Of a DNA stretch of 64,000 nt, positions 1 through 11,201 are shown piece after piece. Made by a program: the position numbers and the translations under genes. The DNA lies in assembly GCA_003255025.1 (NCBI GenBank), contig QANY01002498.1:608895-672894 (forward strand). The letters are read 5' to 3'. Within the stretch, counting starts at the first letter, position 1, and the number at the start of each line of letters is the position of its first letter. This DNA is from Datisca glomerata (Eukaryota > Streptophyta > Magnoliopsida > Cucurbitales > Datiscaceae). The notes beneath the pieces are model-generated. The model was given only the letters and a program-made list of their open reading frames with translations. It searched no databases and was not told the DNA's origin.

Positions 1-1010
1 GTTGCACCTTGCTGCTTCTGAGGGGGGTTGAAGACGCCTCCCAAGAATAAGGGCAGTAAGGCCCCACCCTAAAGGCAAATGCTGGTTCGTTGGGGTAGTC
101 TTTAATAAACCCGCCTTGAGTAATTTTTTTTACTTCTTAGTTGATGGCTTCGTCCCTTGTTTGCTTCAAACTCCGCCTCTTCTTTCTGATAGGCTTGAAC
201 TTTTGGTCAATGTTTAGGTGATGGAAGTAGAATTTCTGGCCAATCCCTAGCATGTCCTCATGCGTCTAGGCAAAGACATCCCAATTACCTCAAAGGGATG
301 TTGTTAACTGCTATTTCATCTTTCAGTCGAACAACGACACAATTTGTATTTATTGCTCCAGGACTTTGAAAATTAAAATTATGACTTGGGTGGTTCTACT
401 GATTCTCTCCTGAGGTGATCATCGGTAACAAATCTATCATTGCAACAACCAACTCATTTTTCCCTTTCAGAGTAGTCGTGTTACAGTGTCTCCATCCTTT
501 GATCTCCTCATGCCAATCCTAGCTTAACATGGGTAGGAAACCTAAACTTGGTGGTAAGTAAAAGGTTCTTCTTTGAACTTCTGTATTACTGGATGGCCCA
601 AGATTGCATTCTACATTTCGCTGCATTTTGTAATAGTGAATTCATTCAGCTTAGTTGTAAGTTTGGGTGCCTCGCCTTGAGTCATTGGAAGCTCAATCTC
701 CCCTTCAGGCACCACCTAATGTCCTTTAAATCCTACTAGTGGAGTTATATAGGGACGCAATTATTTTAGGTCCAAACCTATTCAGGGGAATTCCAAAAGG
801 TTTTGGATGTAAGCTTAGCTCCCGTCGGTTACTAGAGTCTTCCACACCTTGATGGTCACTATTATGGGGGACATAACCAGTTTATCAATGTGAGGCCGAT
901 GGACCCAATGTGCCTCTTCTTCTAAAAACTTTATGAGATCCATTGCTTTGAAGCTCGATTGAAGTAAAACACTAAAAATGGCAGGGTGCCCTGCCTCCAA
1001 GCTGCAACCT
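1..1010 (-). pseudogene. Ty3/gypsy pol remnant (protease to start of reverse transcriptase)
   Basis: Read on the minus strand from right to left, this stretch carries the end of gag, a retroviral-type aspartic protease and the start of reverse transcriptase of a Ty3/gypsy element. Around 900-815 the peptide VHRPHIDKLVM followed by KTLVTDGS matches the protease entry region of Tat-type plant elements. Near 270-235 the sequence reads NWDVFA-stop-THEDMLGI, the well-known linker just before the RT, with Trp changed to a stop. Then come FKPIRKKRRSLKQTRDEA and TQGGFIKDYPNE, the RT N-terminus. At least two in-frame stops and frame changes show it is dead. The window edge cuts the RT. It differs in sequence from the Ogre element at 23.8-41.6 kb, so it is a separate family. 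Confidence 0.75.
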
Positions 1011-1139
1011 TCCTTTTGTGGTCCAAATTACAGTCACTCGATCCCTAAAAATATATCTTAATTTTTTTAGTCTCGAGGTTACTTCATTCTTCACTCTTGT
1101 CTATGAAGGCTTCTCTCCCCTCGATTTTTCTCAACTACA

Positions 1140-2010
1140 ATAACAATTAAATGCTTGGGATGTGATTTCACCGGCATTGTCAAGGAAAATTAAATAACAA
1201 ATTAACTTGATTGCATAATTTAGAAGTTGTGCTCTTAATAGGATTATTTGAGCAAGTAATCTCACAAACGCCAGGTTACGAGATGATAATAAACACGCAA
1301 GTCACCATCTTGTAGAGACGTCAATTAATATCATAAAATATCTAACGGTCCACATGGTGGGAGAATGGACCTACATATATCACCATGAATTTGTTTTAGA
1401 AATGCAGGGGATCCAGTTCCAAATTTAGTTGTCGATGGTCTAATAATTAATTTACCCTTAGAACAAGCATCACATGAGAATTCATTAGACTAAAGAAATG
1501 GTTCTTTAGTTCTTCAATGGATGTCTATGTAAATTCTCAATGATTCTTCACATCATTATTGACCTGGGATGTCCCATTAATCATGTCGAATGATGAAGCT
1601 ATTTAGGTCGATCAACTTCCGGTCCATTATAGCATGTGCCTCAAATGCATTAATACATGTATAATATACCTCAGAGGAAAATGCGGGTAACTTTTCAAAT
1701 ACGAATTTCTTGTTTGAGACAGTAGATGTAATATAGATATATTCTATACTATTCTCACTTTCCTCTCAATATGATTCCTATTAAGACATATATCTCTTAA
1801 ACTTAACAAGTTTCTTTGAGATTTAGGAGAAAATAATGCATCATTTATAATAACTTTATTTTCACAGGTAATACAATATTTTCTCTTTCGAAGCCTTCAA
1901 TCAGATTTGCAGAACCTAATATTTATTAACATTTTATATTTATCAAATGAAAAAAATAGTTTATATCTTTAAGATAGTGTGAATAGTAACACTGTCTAGG
2001 AGACATATTT
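1140..2010 (-). pseudogene. Ty1/copia pol remnant (GAG-pre-integrase and integrase)
   Basis: Translating the minus strand in shifting frames gives pieces of a copia polyprotein in the expected order. Around 1865-1790 it reads NDALFSPKSQRNLLSLRDI, the end of the protease-to-integrase linker. Near 1480-1440 comes CDACSQGKLIIRPS-like sequence, the zinc-binding part of integrase, and from about 1430 to 1150 IHGDICGSIHPPCGPLDIL, then SSRNLAFVRLLAQIIRLRAQ and DNAGEITSQAFN, the integrase core with its second catalytic Asp. No open frame longer than about 60 codons survives, so it is an old copy. It abuts the gypsy remnant near 1130. The region 2010-2240 is AT-rich and may be the more decayed upstream part. 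Confidence 0.7.
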
Positions 2011-2239
2011 CCTCACTATTGTACTTTAAATAGGATGGAGAATATCCATGTTTTCTTCATTAAAAACATACAAAATATTATAAAATATCTAAGTCAAACA
2101 TAAGTAGAAACATAATATAAAAATTTTCATACTATTTTATTTATTAAATATAAATAAACATACTAAAAGTGAAATAAACTTTAGTTGTCATGAATATTTC
2201 CATCACTAATCAAGTAATAAAAATTTCCTTTGAGGGTTT

Positions 2240-2630
2240 CAATGATATCTGATGCATCCATTGTAGGATTGTGTAAGAACCTAAGAAGATGTGAATTGGA
2301 TGATCATATCAATTCGTGACAATTAATTCAATTTGATAAGATGAAGATAGGAAATAAATAAATTTAAGAATGGAATCGTCGAAGTCATAAATGAGATGAT
2401 TATGCTTTTACTTTGAAAATCGGTGTTCTTAATTTGGATTATATTCCAGGACGAAAGAAAGGAAGAAATCTCTAACCACATAAAGATGATGAACGATAAT
2501 GAAATTTGAAGATCAATTATTCAGTTGACTCTAAATATATGCTCAAATGAATAAATTCAATCAATTCAGCATAAACAAACATATAATTTCAGCCAAGGTG
2601 ATTATTGATTGACTGAGACACAAGTTCTTA
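2240..2630. other. Unassigned AT-rich sequence
   Basis: No open frame, motif or repeat was recognised here on either strand. It lies between the copia remnant and the DELLA pseudogene, so it may be degraded DELLA coding sequence or unrelated DNA. Nothing resembling the GRAS domain start could be read. Confidence 0.4.
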
Positions 2631-3193
2631 ATCAAATTTTGTACTAATTACTGATTTTTCATATGACGAATCATTTTGGGGGAAAGCCGCAACACCAGGA
2701 ATCACCCTCAAATCATACTCTAAATCATCAGTATCCGAGATCGATTGTCGATCTGTTGTTGAGAATTAGAGTAGTTAACGTTGATGATTGATGAAGATTC
2801 AGCTAGAGCAAGGATTGGGTCATCAATTTGAGGTGTTTGAAAGGGTTTGAGATTATCGAGAGGGTTATTGAGCTCAAAGCATGCTCTGAAGCCAACCAAA
2901 AATATCAGAAGGATTGTAATGGTTTGTATCATAGGCCAGATGCGAAATACCATCTTCTTGAATTATCCCCATCACCATCCCAAGCTGCTCGAGGTTTTGT
3001 GCCACATCTACCATGTCTGATGCCCTAACCTTGTAACCAAAAATCGCTAATAACTCATCCATACCCATTCATCTTGTTCTTCCTCCCATATCTTCATCTG
3101 CTCGCTCAACACTGATGAACACTCCGGCTTTGAAACGCCACTTTTGGCGTCGTATGCAGCTCTTCCAGATCCCTCTTGATGCTCCCTCTTCAT
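2630..3193 (-). pseudogene. GAI/RGA-like: Truncated DELLA (GAI/RGA-like) pseudogene, N-terminal regulatory region only
   Basis: DELLA proteins are nuclear GRAS-family repressors of gibberellin signalling; GID1 binds their N-terminus through the DELLA and TVHYNP motifs. The minus strand starts with ATG at 3193 (MKREHQEGSG, typical DELLA start), continues to KIWEEEQDEW, then shifts frame at about 3070 to MDELLAIFGYKVRASDMV and later DTNHYNPSDIFGWLQSML. A second shift near 2875 leads to ELNNPLDNLKPFQTPQIDDP, and a third near 2735 gives DLEYDLRVIPGVAAFP. So the order matches a DELLA protein to about residue 150, but with three frameshifts and no GRAS domain (no VHIID, PFYRE or SAW regions). Asn replaces Val in the TVHYNP motif (TNHYNP). 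The preceding leader is retained. DELLA genes are usually intronless, so origin by retroposition or by segmental copying cannot be told apart. Confidence 0.85.
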
Positions 3194-3440
3194 TTTATTT
3201 ACTCAGAACTCTTCAAAGGCTACAATCATTTGAACCAAACAAATTATTCTCTTTTATTGGTGTTTCACAACTCAGTCTCTCTCTTGCTCTCTCTCTCTCT
3301 CTCTAGCAGACAAAGAAGAAGATGATAAGAAGTGCTGAGTGTGGGCGAGAGAAGGAAGGAGAGGGAACTCAGGGAAGAAGAAATAATTAGGGTTAATTAA
3401 GGGTGTTTTGGATAATTCATCTCACGTGACAGCTGCGTAA
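3194..3440 (-). promoter_or_regulatory. 5' leader and proximal promoter relic of the DELLA pseudogene
   Basis: Upstream of the pseudogene ATG lies a CT-rich run on the plus strand, about 3266-3304 (GA repeat on the coding strand), a common feature of plant 5' leaders. Further out is a perfect G-box CACGTG at 3423-3428. The leader appears to have been copied or retained together with the coding start. Whether it still drives transcription cannot be judged from the sequence. Confidence 0.4.
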
Positions 3441-3683
3441 ATTAAAAAGATGACATGGCGTTAAACTACTCACCACGTAATGTCACGTAGGAAGACTGTG
3501 ATAGACTGTTTTTATTTTTAAGCGGATATACTACGGATGGTCTAATTTGAATGCAAAATGTAACTATAGGGTTTACTTTATAAATTTTTAAGTGAAGGGT
3601 CTAAAATAAAAACTACCCTAAAGTCGCAGGGGAAAAACAGTAATTTACCCAAAAGTTAATAAAATGTACCAATAATAATAAAA

Positions 3684-3939
3684 GGAAGAAATGAAAAAAT
3701 GACCATTTTCCTAGCTCAAGCTGCAAAAATGTTTAGAAAATTTTTTATTGCAAAAATGTGTAGAAAAATTTTTTATTGCAAAAATGGCCGAAATATAGTA
3801 AATAATTTATTTATCATTGTGTAGTTTTGATCAATAATTTACTTATCACGGTCATATTTCGGGTCATTTTTGTAAATTAAATATTTTCGACCATTTTTGC
3901 AACTCCACCCCCGAAACCTATTTTTCTTGTTATTTTCCC
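3684..3939 (-). mobile_element. Palindromic MITE, copy 1, with 9-bp target duplication
   Basis: A 256-bp non-coding element begins GGAAGAAATGAAAAAATGA and ends with the imperfect reverse complement, TTTTTCTTGTTATTTTCCC. It is flanked on both sides by ATAATAAAA (3675-3683 and 3940-3948), a 9-bp direct repeat of the kind made by Mutator-type transposases. Inside are repeated phrases of the type GCAAAAATGGCC and its complement, so the single strand can fold on itself. A second copy in the opposite orientation lies at 50253-50480. There is no coding capacity, so it would be moved in trans. Confidence 0.75.
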
Positions 3940-3959
3940 ATAATAAAAAGAGAAACATT

Positions 3960-4270
3960 TGGACCAGACAAGGATATTACATATGACAAAACTATTTGGC
4001 TTCACTCTCTATCGATCTACAAGAATGTTAAATCGATGTGTCCCCCTTGGAGTCGCTAAGTTGTCATACGTGTCCACGATGCAGAACTACGGTTGAAAAG
4101 ATTTTAAATATAGATTAAAGTCGTCACCAACCATTTTTAATGTGTGACTCATCACCTAATTTAAAGACATTTAATTTATAAAAATTCAGAGTTGGTTCGG
4201 AAAGCATTTGTGCGTCGGAAAAGTATCATTAGTACCCTACAACACCCACCATATAATTGTTACCAAAAGC
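3960..4270 (-). mobile_element. Isolated Ogre-like LTR tail with primer-binding site
   Basis: On the minus strand this matches, with divergence, the 3' part of the LTR and the start of the internal region of the Ogre element at 23.8-41.6 kb. Shared landmarks in order are a GGGTGTTGT-A/G-GG(G)T block (near 4250), a GTGACGACT block (near 4118), GCGACTCCAAGGGGGACA (about 4055-4038, position of the primer-binding site) and TAGATCGATAGAGAG. The rest of the element is missing, with the MITE immediately to the left. Confidence 0.65.
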
Positions 4271-6420
4271 TTTGTCAATTGATATTATTTTGAAAACTGT
4301 TCTAAAATTGTTTGGAAATTTTATTTTTGAATGTTTCATTTCGTCAAATCTTACTTCAAAGTTAAAGCAAGCATGTGACGATGAGTGGTACAAAGATCAT
4401 TGAATATCTTGTAAATTTATTTTTTATATTTTTTAAAAATTGTTAAAATTATTCTCGATATTTCAAAAATATCTTGTTAAAATTATTGACATGATTAATT
4501 TTAATAATACACTGTGTGTTCCATGTAAAATGTTATAATGCTCATTTAATTATCTTCACCAGTCGTACCATAGCATGACTCTCACTTAGGCATTGAGGTC
4601 TAATACATGAAAGACAAGTATTGATGCACTTTGAAAAAAACGCAGAAAGTATTAAACTTTCACATCCTTTATAGTACAAATTTAATCTCAAAAACAAAAT
4701 AAGCACAATCTACAGTTGATGAAAGAGATATTATTGAGGAAGAGTCTAATGCAAGAAAATTAGGATGAGAAAGAATTAGGTTTATCACAGCAGAGTATGA
4801 AACCCCATCATTGTTGCTTAAGATATTAAAGTATGTTCAAAATTCAAATGGCAGGTAGGCTTTAGATCATCTTAGGAGTAAAGATACACTACAAGTAATT
4901 AAATTGCTTTATCTAATTTCAAAGAAGTGCTCTGCCAAACGCAACCCAAAAAAAACATGAATTGGAAACGGATCTGGCCCGTCTGGCTGCTAGACGGACC
5001 AAATCAAACCTCACGTCTACAGTTGTCAAGCTACAGAATCCCGATTCACTTTTTCAATAAAAAATAAGAGTAGTTGTCGTGAGATGTTAATGTTTTAAGA
5101 TAAAAATAGCGTAATCCTGATCATTGTCAACACCATACAGAGCCCTGCTCAAACAAAAAATCCTTTGGAATTCTAAATTCCTGGTAAGTTACATGAACCT
5201 ATCTTTTAGTTTGGAGGGACAGGAAAAAGAGAGGCATTTGGCACAGAAGATTTGAGTCATAATTATATTGATATTCATTCTAGTTTCAAGTCTACATGAA
5301 ATCAACATACTCTCTAATATTATTTTACTTACAATCAAGTTCATACAATTTTTTCCCAAAATACCCTCAAGTCTTATATTTATATAAGAAAATCAACATG
5401 ATAAATCGTCATTATTTTTCTTACTCTAAACTTTATTGCTTGTATACTATAAATTGCATATCAATTGATTAAGAACTTTTTAAAATTTCTAAGGACAAGT
5501 GAGTTCTGTGTAATTATTGAAATTAGAGGGAGTGTCCGTGTAATTAAAATAAATTACAAGGGAGTTTGTTGTAATTTACCGAAGATAAATATGTCAAGGA
5601 GATTAACGAGATTAACTATTTATTTTAGTTTTTCTTGTTTTTTAAATCAATAAATGCCCCAAAAATAATTTTACCTTGCACATATTTAAATTTTAACTGA
5701 TCTCAAAATTATTTTTAGCAAGTATTTAGAATATTTATAGTAAAGGTTATCGAATAAGTTGCAATCTATTGTGTTTTCAAATACTAAAATTTGTTTTCTT
5801 TATTTTCACTTTTTTTCAAAAACTCGTTTTCAAATCATCACAAAAACTAATTGAATATATGCACTAATATATATTTCTTATTGAATAATGAAATAAGCTT
5901 CTAAAATTTCTTCACAGCAATTTTCTATATTTACAAACTATGCACTTATACATAGCCTTTTACAAAAAAAAATGCACTTAAACATATAGTTGTTATCAAA
6001 TGACACAATAAACAGCTCAAATATGAACAACATATACTCAAATCAAAAGACTACTTTACATCTTGCATGCATAAACCTATTAAACAAAACTGATATTTTG
6101 ACGTACCGAGCTTGATCTTGCACCAGAGAACTTGCTCTGATTCTATAAGCTTTTTGCCCATTGCAGAAATGTTATTTATTGTATATACTTTTGCAGACTT
6201 CATCATCCCTTTGTAAATTTTTCCCAACAGCTCAGCTTTATTATCACAGCTACCGAGAATTGAAGAATCACCTCTCAATCAAATTAGACCATAGATTTAC
6301 CACAATATATCTAATTTCTAATGGATTAATTGAACTTCCTCCATCTTGATCACCGGCAAATTTGTTTCTTGTCGAATAGAACCCAGAATAGTAGGATGAA
6401 AATCTTGCCCCTTTGACTAG
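4271..6420. other. Intergenic AT-rich DNA
   Basis: About 2.1 kb with only short shadow frames and no recognisable domains on either strand. The last few hundred bases, near 6050-6420, would contain the 3' untranslated region of the RING-H2 gene that ends at 6421. Confidence 0.5.
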
Positions 6421-7431
6421 TTAAGAAGCCTGGTTGTATTCAATGACACATTGATCATCAGATGAACTTTTAATTGCTGACGATGAAGAATCAACCAAAA
6501 CTCTCTTCCTTATCACTTGCTCTTGTTCTTCTTCTTCTTCGCCTTGAGTTGTATGATTGCCGCAATTCCCAACAGGATCATTCAAAACCTCTTTTGAAAT
6601 TTCTTCAACATTGGTCTGATTATTATTACCCTCTTCCTCCTCTGTATCTTGAATTCTAATTATAACCTGATGTTCACCCAATAATTCACCATCGATCTCA
6701 GGATTCTCCGTCTGCCTCTGTCCATTAAAACTCACGTTCTCGTAACTCTGCGTTAGCGATGAATCTACCGGAAGCCGCAGAACATCAGAGCCGACGATCT
6801 CAGTCGTCACTATGTGGGCGCGGCAGAGAGGGCAATTGGTGTGGGACCTTAACCAAGTGTCGATACATGAAATGTGAAACGCGTGGCTACATTTAGGTAA
6901 AATCCGAAGCGTTTCGTCTTCCTGAAATTCACTCAAGCAAACCGAACAGTCGGTTCCTTCAATTAAACCCTCGCCCTTCTTGTATTTACAAACGGTTATC
7001 GAATTAATAACAGACTGTTGCAGGCCGATTCTCGTGATGAACCAGATCGGATGGTCAAGGCCGCCGCTTATTCTGTTATCATCGATGGATTCCTCCTCCG
7101 TTCCGTCGCTTTGAGAATGTCCGGGGTCGGGAGTTGTACTTGAACCGCACCAACCTGCACAAGACTTGGCGATGATGACGTAGTAGCTAATTACGAGGAA
7201 GAAGCTGACTAGAACAGAGATGAGAACAATCATGTACGGGGAAATTGAGTGGTGTGCGGTTGAGAGAGGCGGCGGCGGTGAAAATATGGGTGGGAGATTG
7301 AGATTGACGTCTGGGAGAGGATTGCAATTGTAACTGTAAAGGCTGCAGGCTGGGTCACAGAGGTCACCGCAGTTTGTAGTTTCATTTGTTGCAGTAAGGG
7401 CCGGGAATAGTTTTCTATGTCTTAACGCCAT
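6421..7431 (-). CDS. ATL-family RING-H2 finger E3 ubiquitin ligase (ATL51/52/54-like)
   Basis: This 336-residue protein is the only clearly intact gene in the window. It has the full ATL layout: an N-terminal region with six Cys (residues 21-36), a Pro-rich patch (47-55), one membrane segment (about 65-88, YMIVLISVLVSFFLVISYYV), a GLD motif at 124-126 (GLDHPIWF), and a canonical RING-H2 domain C162-C165-C181-H183-H186-C189-C200-C203 containing the CxxCxxxF and DTWL signatures. The Trp two residues before Leu in DTWLRSHTNCPLC is the E2-contact residue. The C-terminal tail is rich in Glu, Gln, Asn and Ser, including a run of Glu near 298-304. ATL proteins sit in membranes and transfer ubiquitin from an E2 to targets; the substrate here is unknown. 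The gene has no intron, as usual for ATLs, and the leader holds a GA repeat. The start is the first ATG after that leader. Confidence 0.93.
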   Translation of the reverse strand: MALRHRKLFPALTATNETTNCGDLCDPACSLYSYNCNPLPDVNLNLPPIFSPPPPLSTAHHSISPYMIVLISVLVSFFLVISYYVIIAKSCAGWCGSSTTPDPGHSQSDGTEEESIDDNRISGGLDHPIWFITRIGLQQSVINSITVCKYKKGEGLIEGTDCSVCLSEFQEDETLRILPKCSHAFHISCIDTWLRSHTNCPLCRAHIVTTEIVGSDVLRLPVDSSLTQSYENVSFNGQRQTENPEIDGELLGEHQVIIRIQDTEEEEGNNNQTNVEEISKEVLNDPVGNCGNHTTQGEEEEEQEQVIRKRVLVDSSSSAIKSSSDDQCVIEYNQAS

Positions 7432-7443
7432 TAGAGAAGCTCT

Positions 7444-7463
7444 AGAGAGAGAGAGAGAGAGAG
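7444..7463. repeat. (AG)n microsatellite in the 5' leader of the RING-H2 gene
   Basis: Ten AG units lie 13 bases upstream of the ATG of the RING-H2 gene (CT on the coding strand). Such leader microsatellites are frequent in plant genes and are often length-variable between accessions. Confidence 0.85.
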
Positions 7464-7465
7464 GA

Positions 7466-8690
7466 GTAGGTGATTGTTTTGTTTAGAAATTGAAGCGAAG
7501 GATTAATCAAGAAATAAAGTTGACAAATAAAGAAATAAAAACGTCTCTATCGAGATTTAGTAGAGATTTTGCTGATGATTATATTACAATAAGTTAATTC
7601 AAATTGCTTTTTAAAAAACAATGAATAATGAAAATTGTCAGAGACATGGGTCCAAGATCTTAGTGCTACTATTTTGGGAAACGTATTTAATTTTAATTGT
7701 AAATTTTTCATATCTTAGAAGTTAGAACTCATCATTGTATTGGCTTCTAAGAAAGGTTTACAATCTTGGAGTTATTTTAGTTCAATAAATGTAAAATGTG
7801 TACGAGTTTCACAAAACAAAATTCTTCATTTTTATTATATATTCTTTATATTCTAGAATAATCTTGAATTCTCTTCTAAATTAAATTTTATAAGTATAGA
7901 AGATCAAATAGTCAACTCTTTATTTAAAATTAATGAATCGTTGAAATTATGAAATTAGTTAATTAAGTTTTACAATTCATTTTTTAGATACAGTGATAAT
8001 TTAATAAAGTGTTTGGGGTTCAATAAAAAATTTCAGATATCAACCCTGAGAAATTTATTATGTTATTGAAGAGTGATCATAAAGTCAATGAAATAAATAG
8101 AATCTCAGGCCACAACAGTCTAGGACTAACCATATCCAGCGCTCCTGATGTATCTTCAACTCTTATTGGCAGGAGGCCACTTAATGAGCAAGGGGCAATT
8201 GTATTTAATGAATTTATGTTATTAAGTATATTAATTGCAAAAAAAATTATAAAATTAAAACATTATATATTATTTGTTCTCTTTTTCTTTTATCAAACAA
8301 CAGATTTCAATCAAACATAATACATCATGGAGGTCTAAAGTTAGTACCTCTACTAATTACAAACTCTCTCTATAAATCAAATTAATGTTACATCCAGTAA
8401 GCAAATGATTTTTTTCCTTCATTCAGTTCTTACCTTTGCTATATATATCTTAGGATTTTTTTCCTTTTCTAGACCCATAGAAAAACAATTACCTAAAATA
8501 AATTTATCTTCTACTTTTTGCTAATCTACAGCTCTAGCCCACAATCCACTCACTTTTTCTCAAACCAATCAAAACAATTTCCCCTCTTATCCCTTTTAAA
8601 TAACCATCACATCATTTTCATTTCTTCAACAGTCAAATAGTATCTTTCTCAATAACTTTATTCAATCTCCAAAATTTATGTGTTTTCCTT
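7466..8690. other. Upstream intergenic region of the RING-H2 gene
   Basis: AT-rich, non-coding sequence. An 86-codon frame at 8060-8320 has no recognisable domain and its C-terminal half is biased low-complexity sequence, so it is not called a gene. The core promoter of the RING-H2 gene must lie within the first few hundred bases, but no clear TATA box was singled out. Confidence 0.45.
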
Positions 8691-10998
8691 TTTCAAGATT
8701 TGCATTCTTCAATCTTCAATCTTCAATATTTTTCTTCCTTCCACCTTCTTCTTCCTTGTCAATTTTTTACATTCTACAATATTTCAAGATTTTTCTTGTT
8801 AATGAGTTTTATTAGAAGTTTTCTTTAAATTTTTACTGAGTTTTCCAAAAAACAGTTGATGATGAACTTAACAAGCAGTATCTTTAAGTTGAAGACTTTT
8901 AAATTAATCTTGAAGTTAACAAGCAGTATCTTTAATTTGAAGACTTTTAAATTAATCTTGAAGTCTTCAATATCCACCTTGAAGACACCATCCCTCTTCA
9001 AAACTTACATGATGTCTTCAATATGAATCTTGAACACAACTCGAAGACTTCATAATCCATCTTGAAGACTTTACGATCTGTCTTGAATACTTCACGATGT
9101 CTTCAAGATTTGAAGTCTTCAAGATGGATCGTGAAGTCTTTGAGAAGAGATGGATCGTGAAGTCTTCATGATGTCTTTAAGATGAAACATGAAGTCTACA
9201 AGATGTCTTCAAATGGTCTTCAAGATGGATCATGAACTCTTCAAAATGTCTTCAAGATGTCTTAACGATGTCTTCAAGATGGATCATGAAGTCTTCAAGA
9301 TGCTTCAAGACGGATCGTAAAGTCTTCAAGATGGACCATGAACTCTTCAAGATGTTTTCAAGATGCCTTCAAGATCGATCGTAAAGTTTTCAAGATGTCC
9401 TCACAATCCATCTTGAAGACTCAACGATCCATCTTGAAGATGTCTTGAAGACATTTTGAAGACTTCACAATCCATCTTGAAGACATTGTGAAGATATTTT
9501 TTAAAGACATCTTGAAGACTTCATTATTCATCTTGAAGACTTCACAATCCATTTTGAAGACATCACAATCCGTCTGAAAACTTCACAATCTCTTTTATAT
9601 GTCTTGAAGATGGATCGTGAAGTTTTTAAGATCAATCGTGAAGTTCTTAAGATGGATATGAAGACATCTTGAAGACTTCACAGTCCAACTTGAAGACATA
9701 TTGAAACATTATGAAGATTTCATAATCCATCTTGAAGACATCTTAAAGATATCTTGAGTACATCTTAAAGACTTCACGATCCATCTTGAAGACTTCACGG
9801 TCCATCTTGAAGATATAGTGAAGATTTCTTGAAGACTTCATGGTCCATCTTGAAGACTTTGGGATCCATGTTGAGGACATCTTGAAGATTTTATGATCCA
9901 TCTTGAAAACATCTTGAAGACTTCATGATCCATCTTGAATACTTCACGATCCATCTTAAATATTTCCCGATCCGTCTTAAAATCTTCACGATGTCTTTAA
10001 TACGTCTTCAAGATGTTTTCAAGATGGATCTTGATGACATCTAAAAAACTTCAAATCTGGAAGACATCTTGAAGACAGATCATGAAGTCTTCAAAATGGA
10101 TCGTGAAGACATCTTGAAAATGTTTTTATGACTTCATGATCATTTCTTAAGACATTTTGAGCACTTCACAATCCATCCTGAAGACATCTTGAAAACTTCA
10201 TGATCCATCTTGAAAATATCTTTAAGACATCTTGAAGACTTCATGATCTATCTTGAAGATAGTATGAAGTCATCTTGAAGATATCTTAAAGACTTCATGA
10301 TTCAGCTTGAAAACATCTTGAAAACTTCACGATTCATCTTGCAGACTTCAAGATCTGTCTTGAAGACTTCACGACGCCTTTTTATATATCTTGTAGATAC
10401 CTTCAAGATGGAACTTCAATATATATCTTGAAGACTTCAAATCTTGAAAGCTGCATGATTCATCTTGAGACACCTTGAATACTCTAGGATCTATTGTGAA
10501 GACTTCAAAATCGTTCTTGAAGACTTCACGATGTATTTAATACGTTTTCAAGCTACCTTAAAGATGGATCTTAAAGATGTCAAATCTTGAATAAATCCTG
10601 AAATATTCAAGATGGATCATGAAGTTTCCAAGATGGATCGCGAAGTCTTCAAGATGGATCGTAAGATGGATCGTGGAGTCTTTAAGAAGGATTTTGAAGA
10701 CTTCAAGATCACTCTTGAAGTCTTCAACTTAAAATTACTACTTGTTGAATTTTTCATCAACTTTATTTAGTAAAGCTCATTAAAATTCTTAGAAAACTTC
10801 TAATAAGACTCATTAATAAAAAAACTTGAAAGTCCTTGAATCTTTGGAAGACTTCAAGATCCATCTTGAAGATAATGTGAAGATATTTTCAAGACATCTT
10901 GAAGATTTCACGACCTATAGATATCTTGAAAGCTTCAAATCCATCTTGATGACATCGTTATGACATTTTAAAAAAATCTTAAAGACTCACGATCCTTC
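8690..10998. repeat. Degenerate satellite of GAAGAC/GTCTTC units in alternating orientation (fold-back structure)
   Basis: About 2.3 kb built from a unit of about 20-21 bases related to CTTCAAGATGGATCGTGAAGT. In 9100-9390 the units mostly read in that sense; from about 9400 to 10550 they read as the complement (ATCTTGAAGACTTCACGATC); at 10600-10690 the first sense returns and after 10850 the complement again. A distinct end module, reading roughly GTTGATGATGAACTTAACAA and ending TTTAAGTTGAAGACTT, sits at about 8855-8900. Its inverted copy is at about 10715-10770, with adjacent inverted flanks (TTAATGAGTTTTATTAGAAG at 8799 against the complement near 10795-10815). Thus 8.79-10.82 kb is bounded by inverted ends, like fold-back transposons with modular arms. 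No coding sequence is present. Confidence 0.75.
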
Positions 10999-11201
10999 GT
11001 GCTCCACAATATGTTATTGTTGGTATAACAGAAATTTACTAATGAACGGCTAGACTCTGAAGGTCTCTAAATATTTTTATATTTCTAGAAATAACTTCGG
11101 TTATTGGAGTCAAAATAGGACATATGGTATAAAATTAGAGAAGCTATTCAAATTTATTTTGGTTATTCTCCTAATTCTAATAAAATATAACTAGATCTAG
11201 T

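Noticed and set aside
8060..8320. 86-codon plus-strand open frame in the region upstream of the RING-H2 gene
   Set aside because: No recognisable domain, and the second half is biased AT-rich sequence (runs of Lys, Ile, Leu and Phe).
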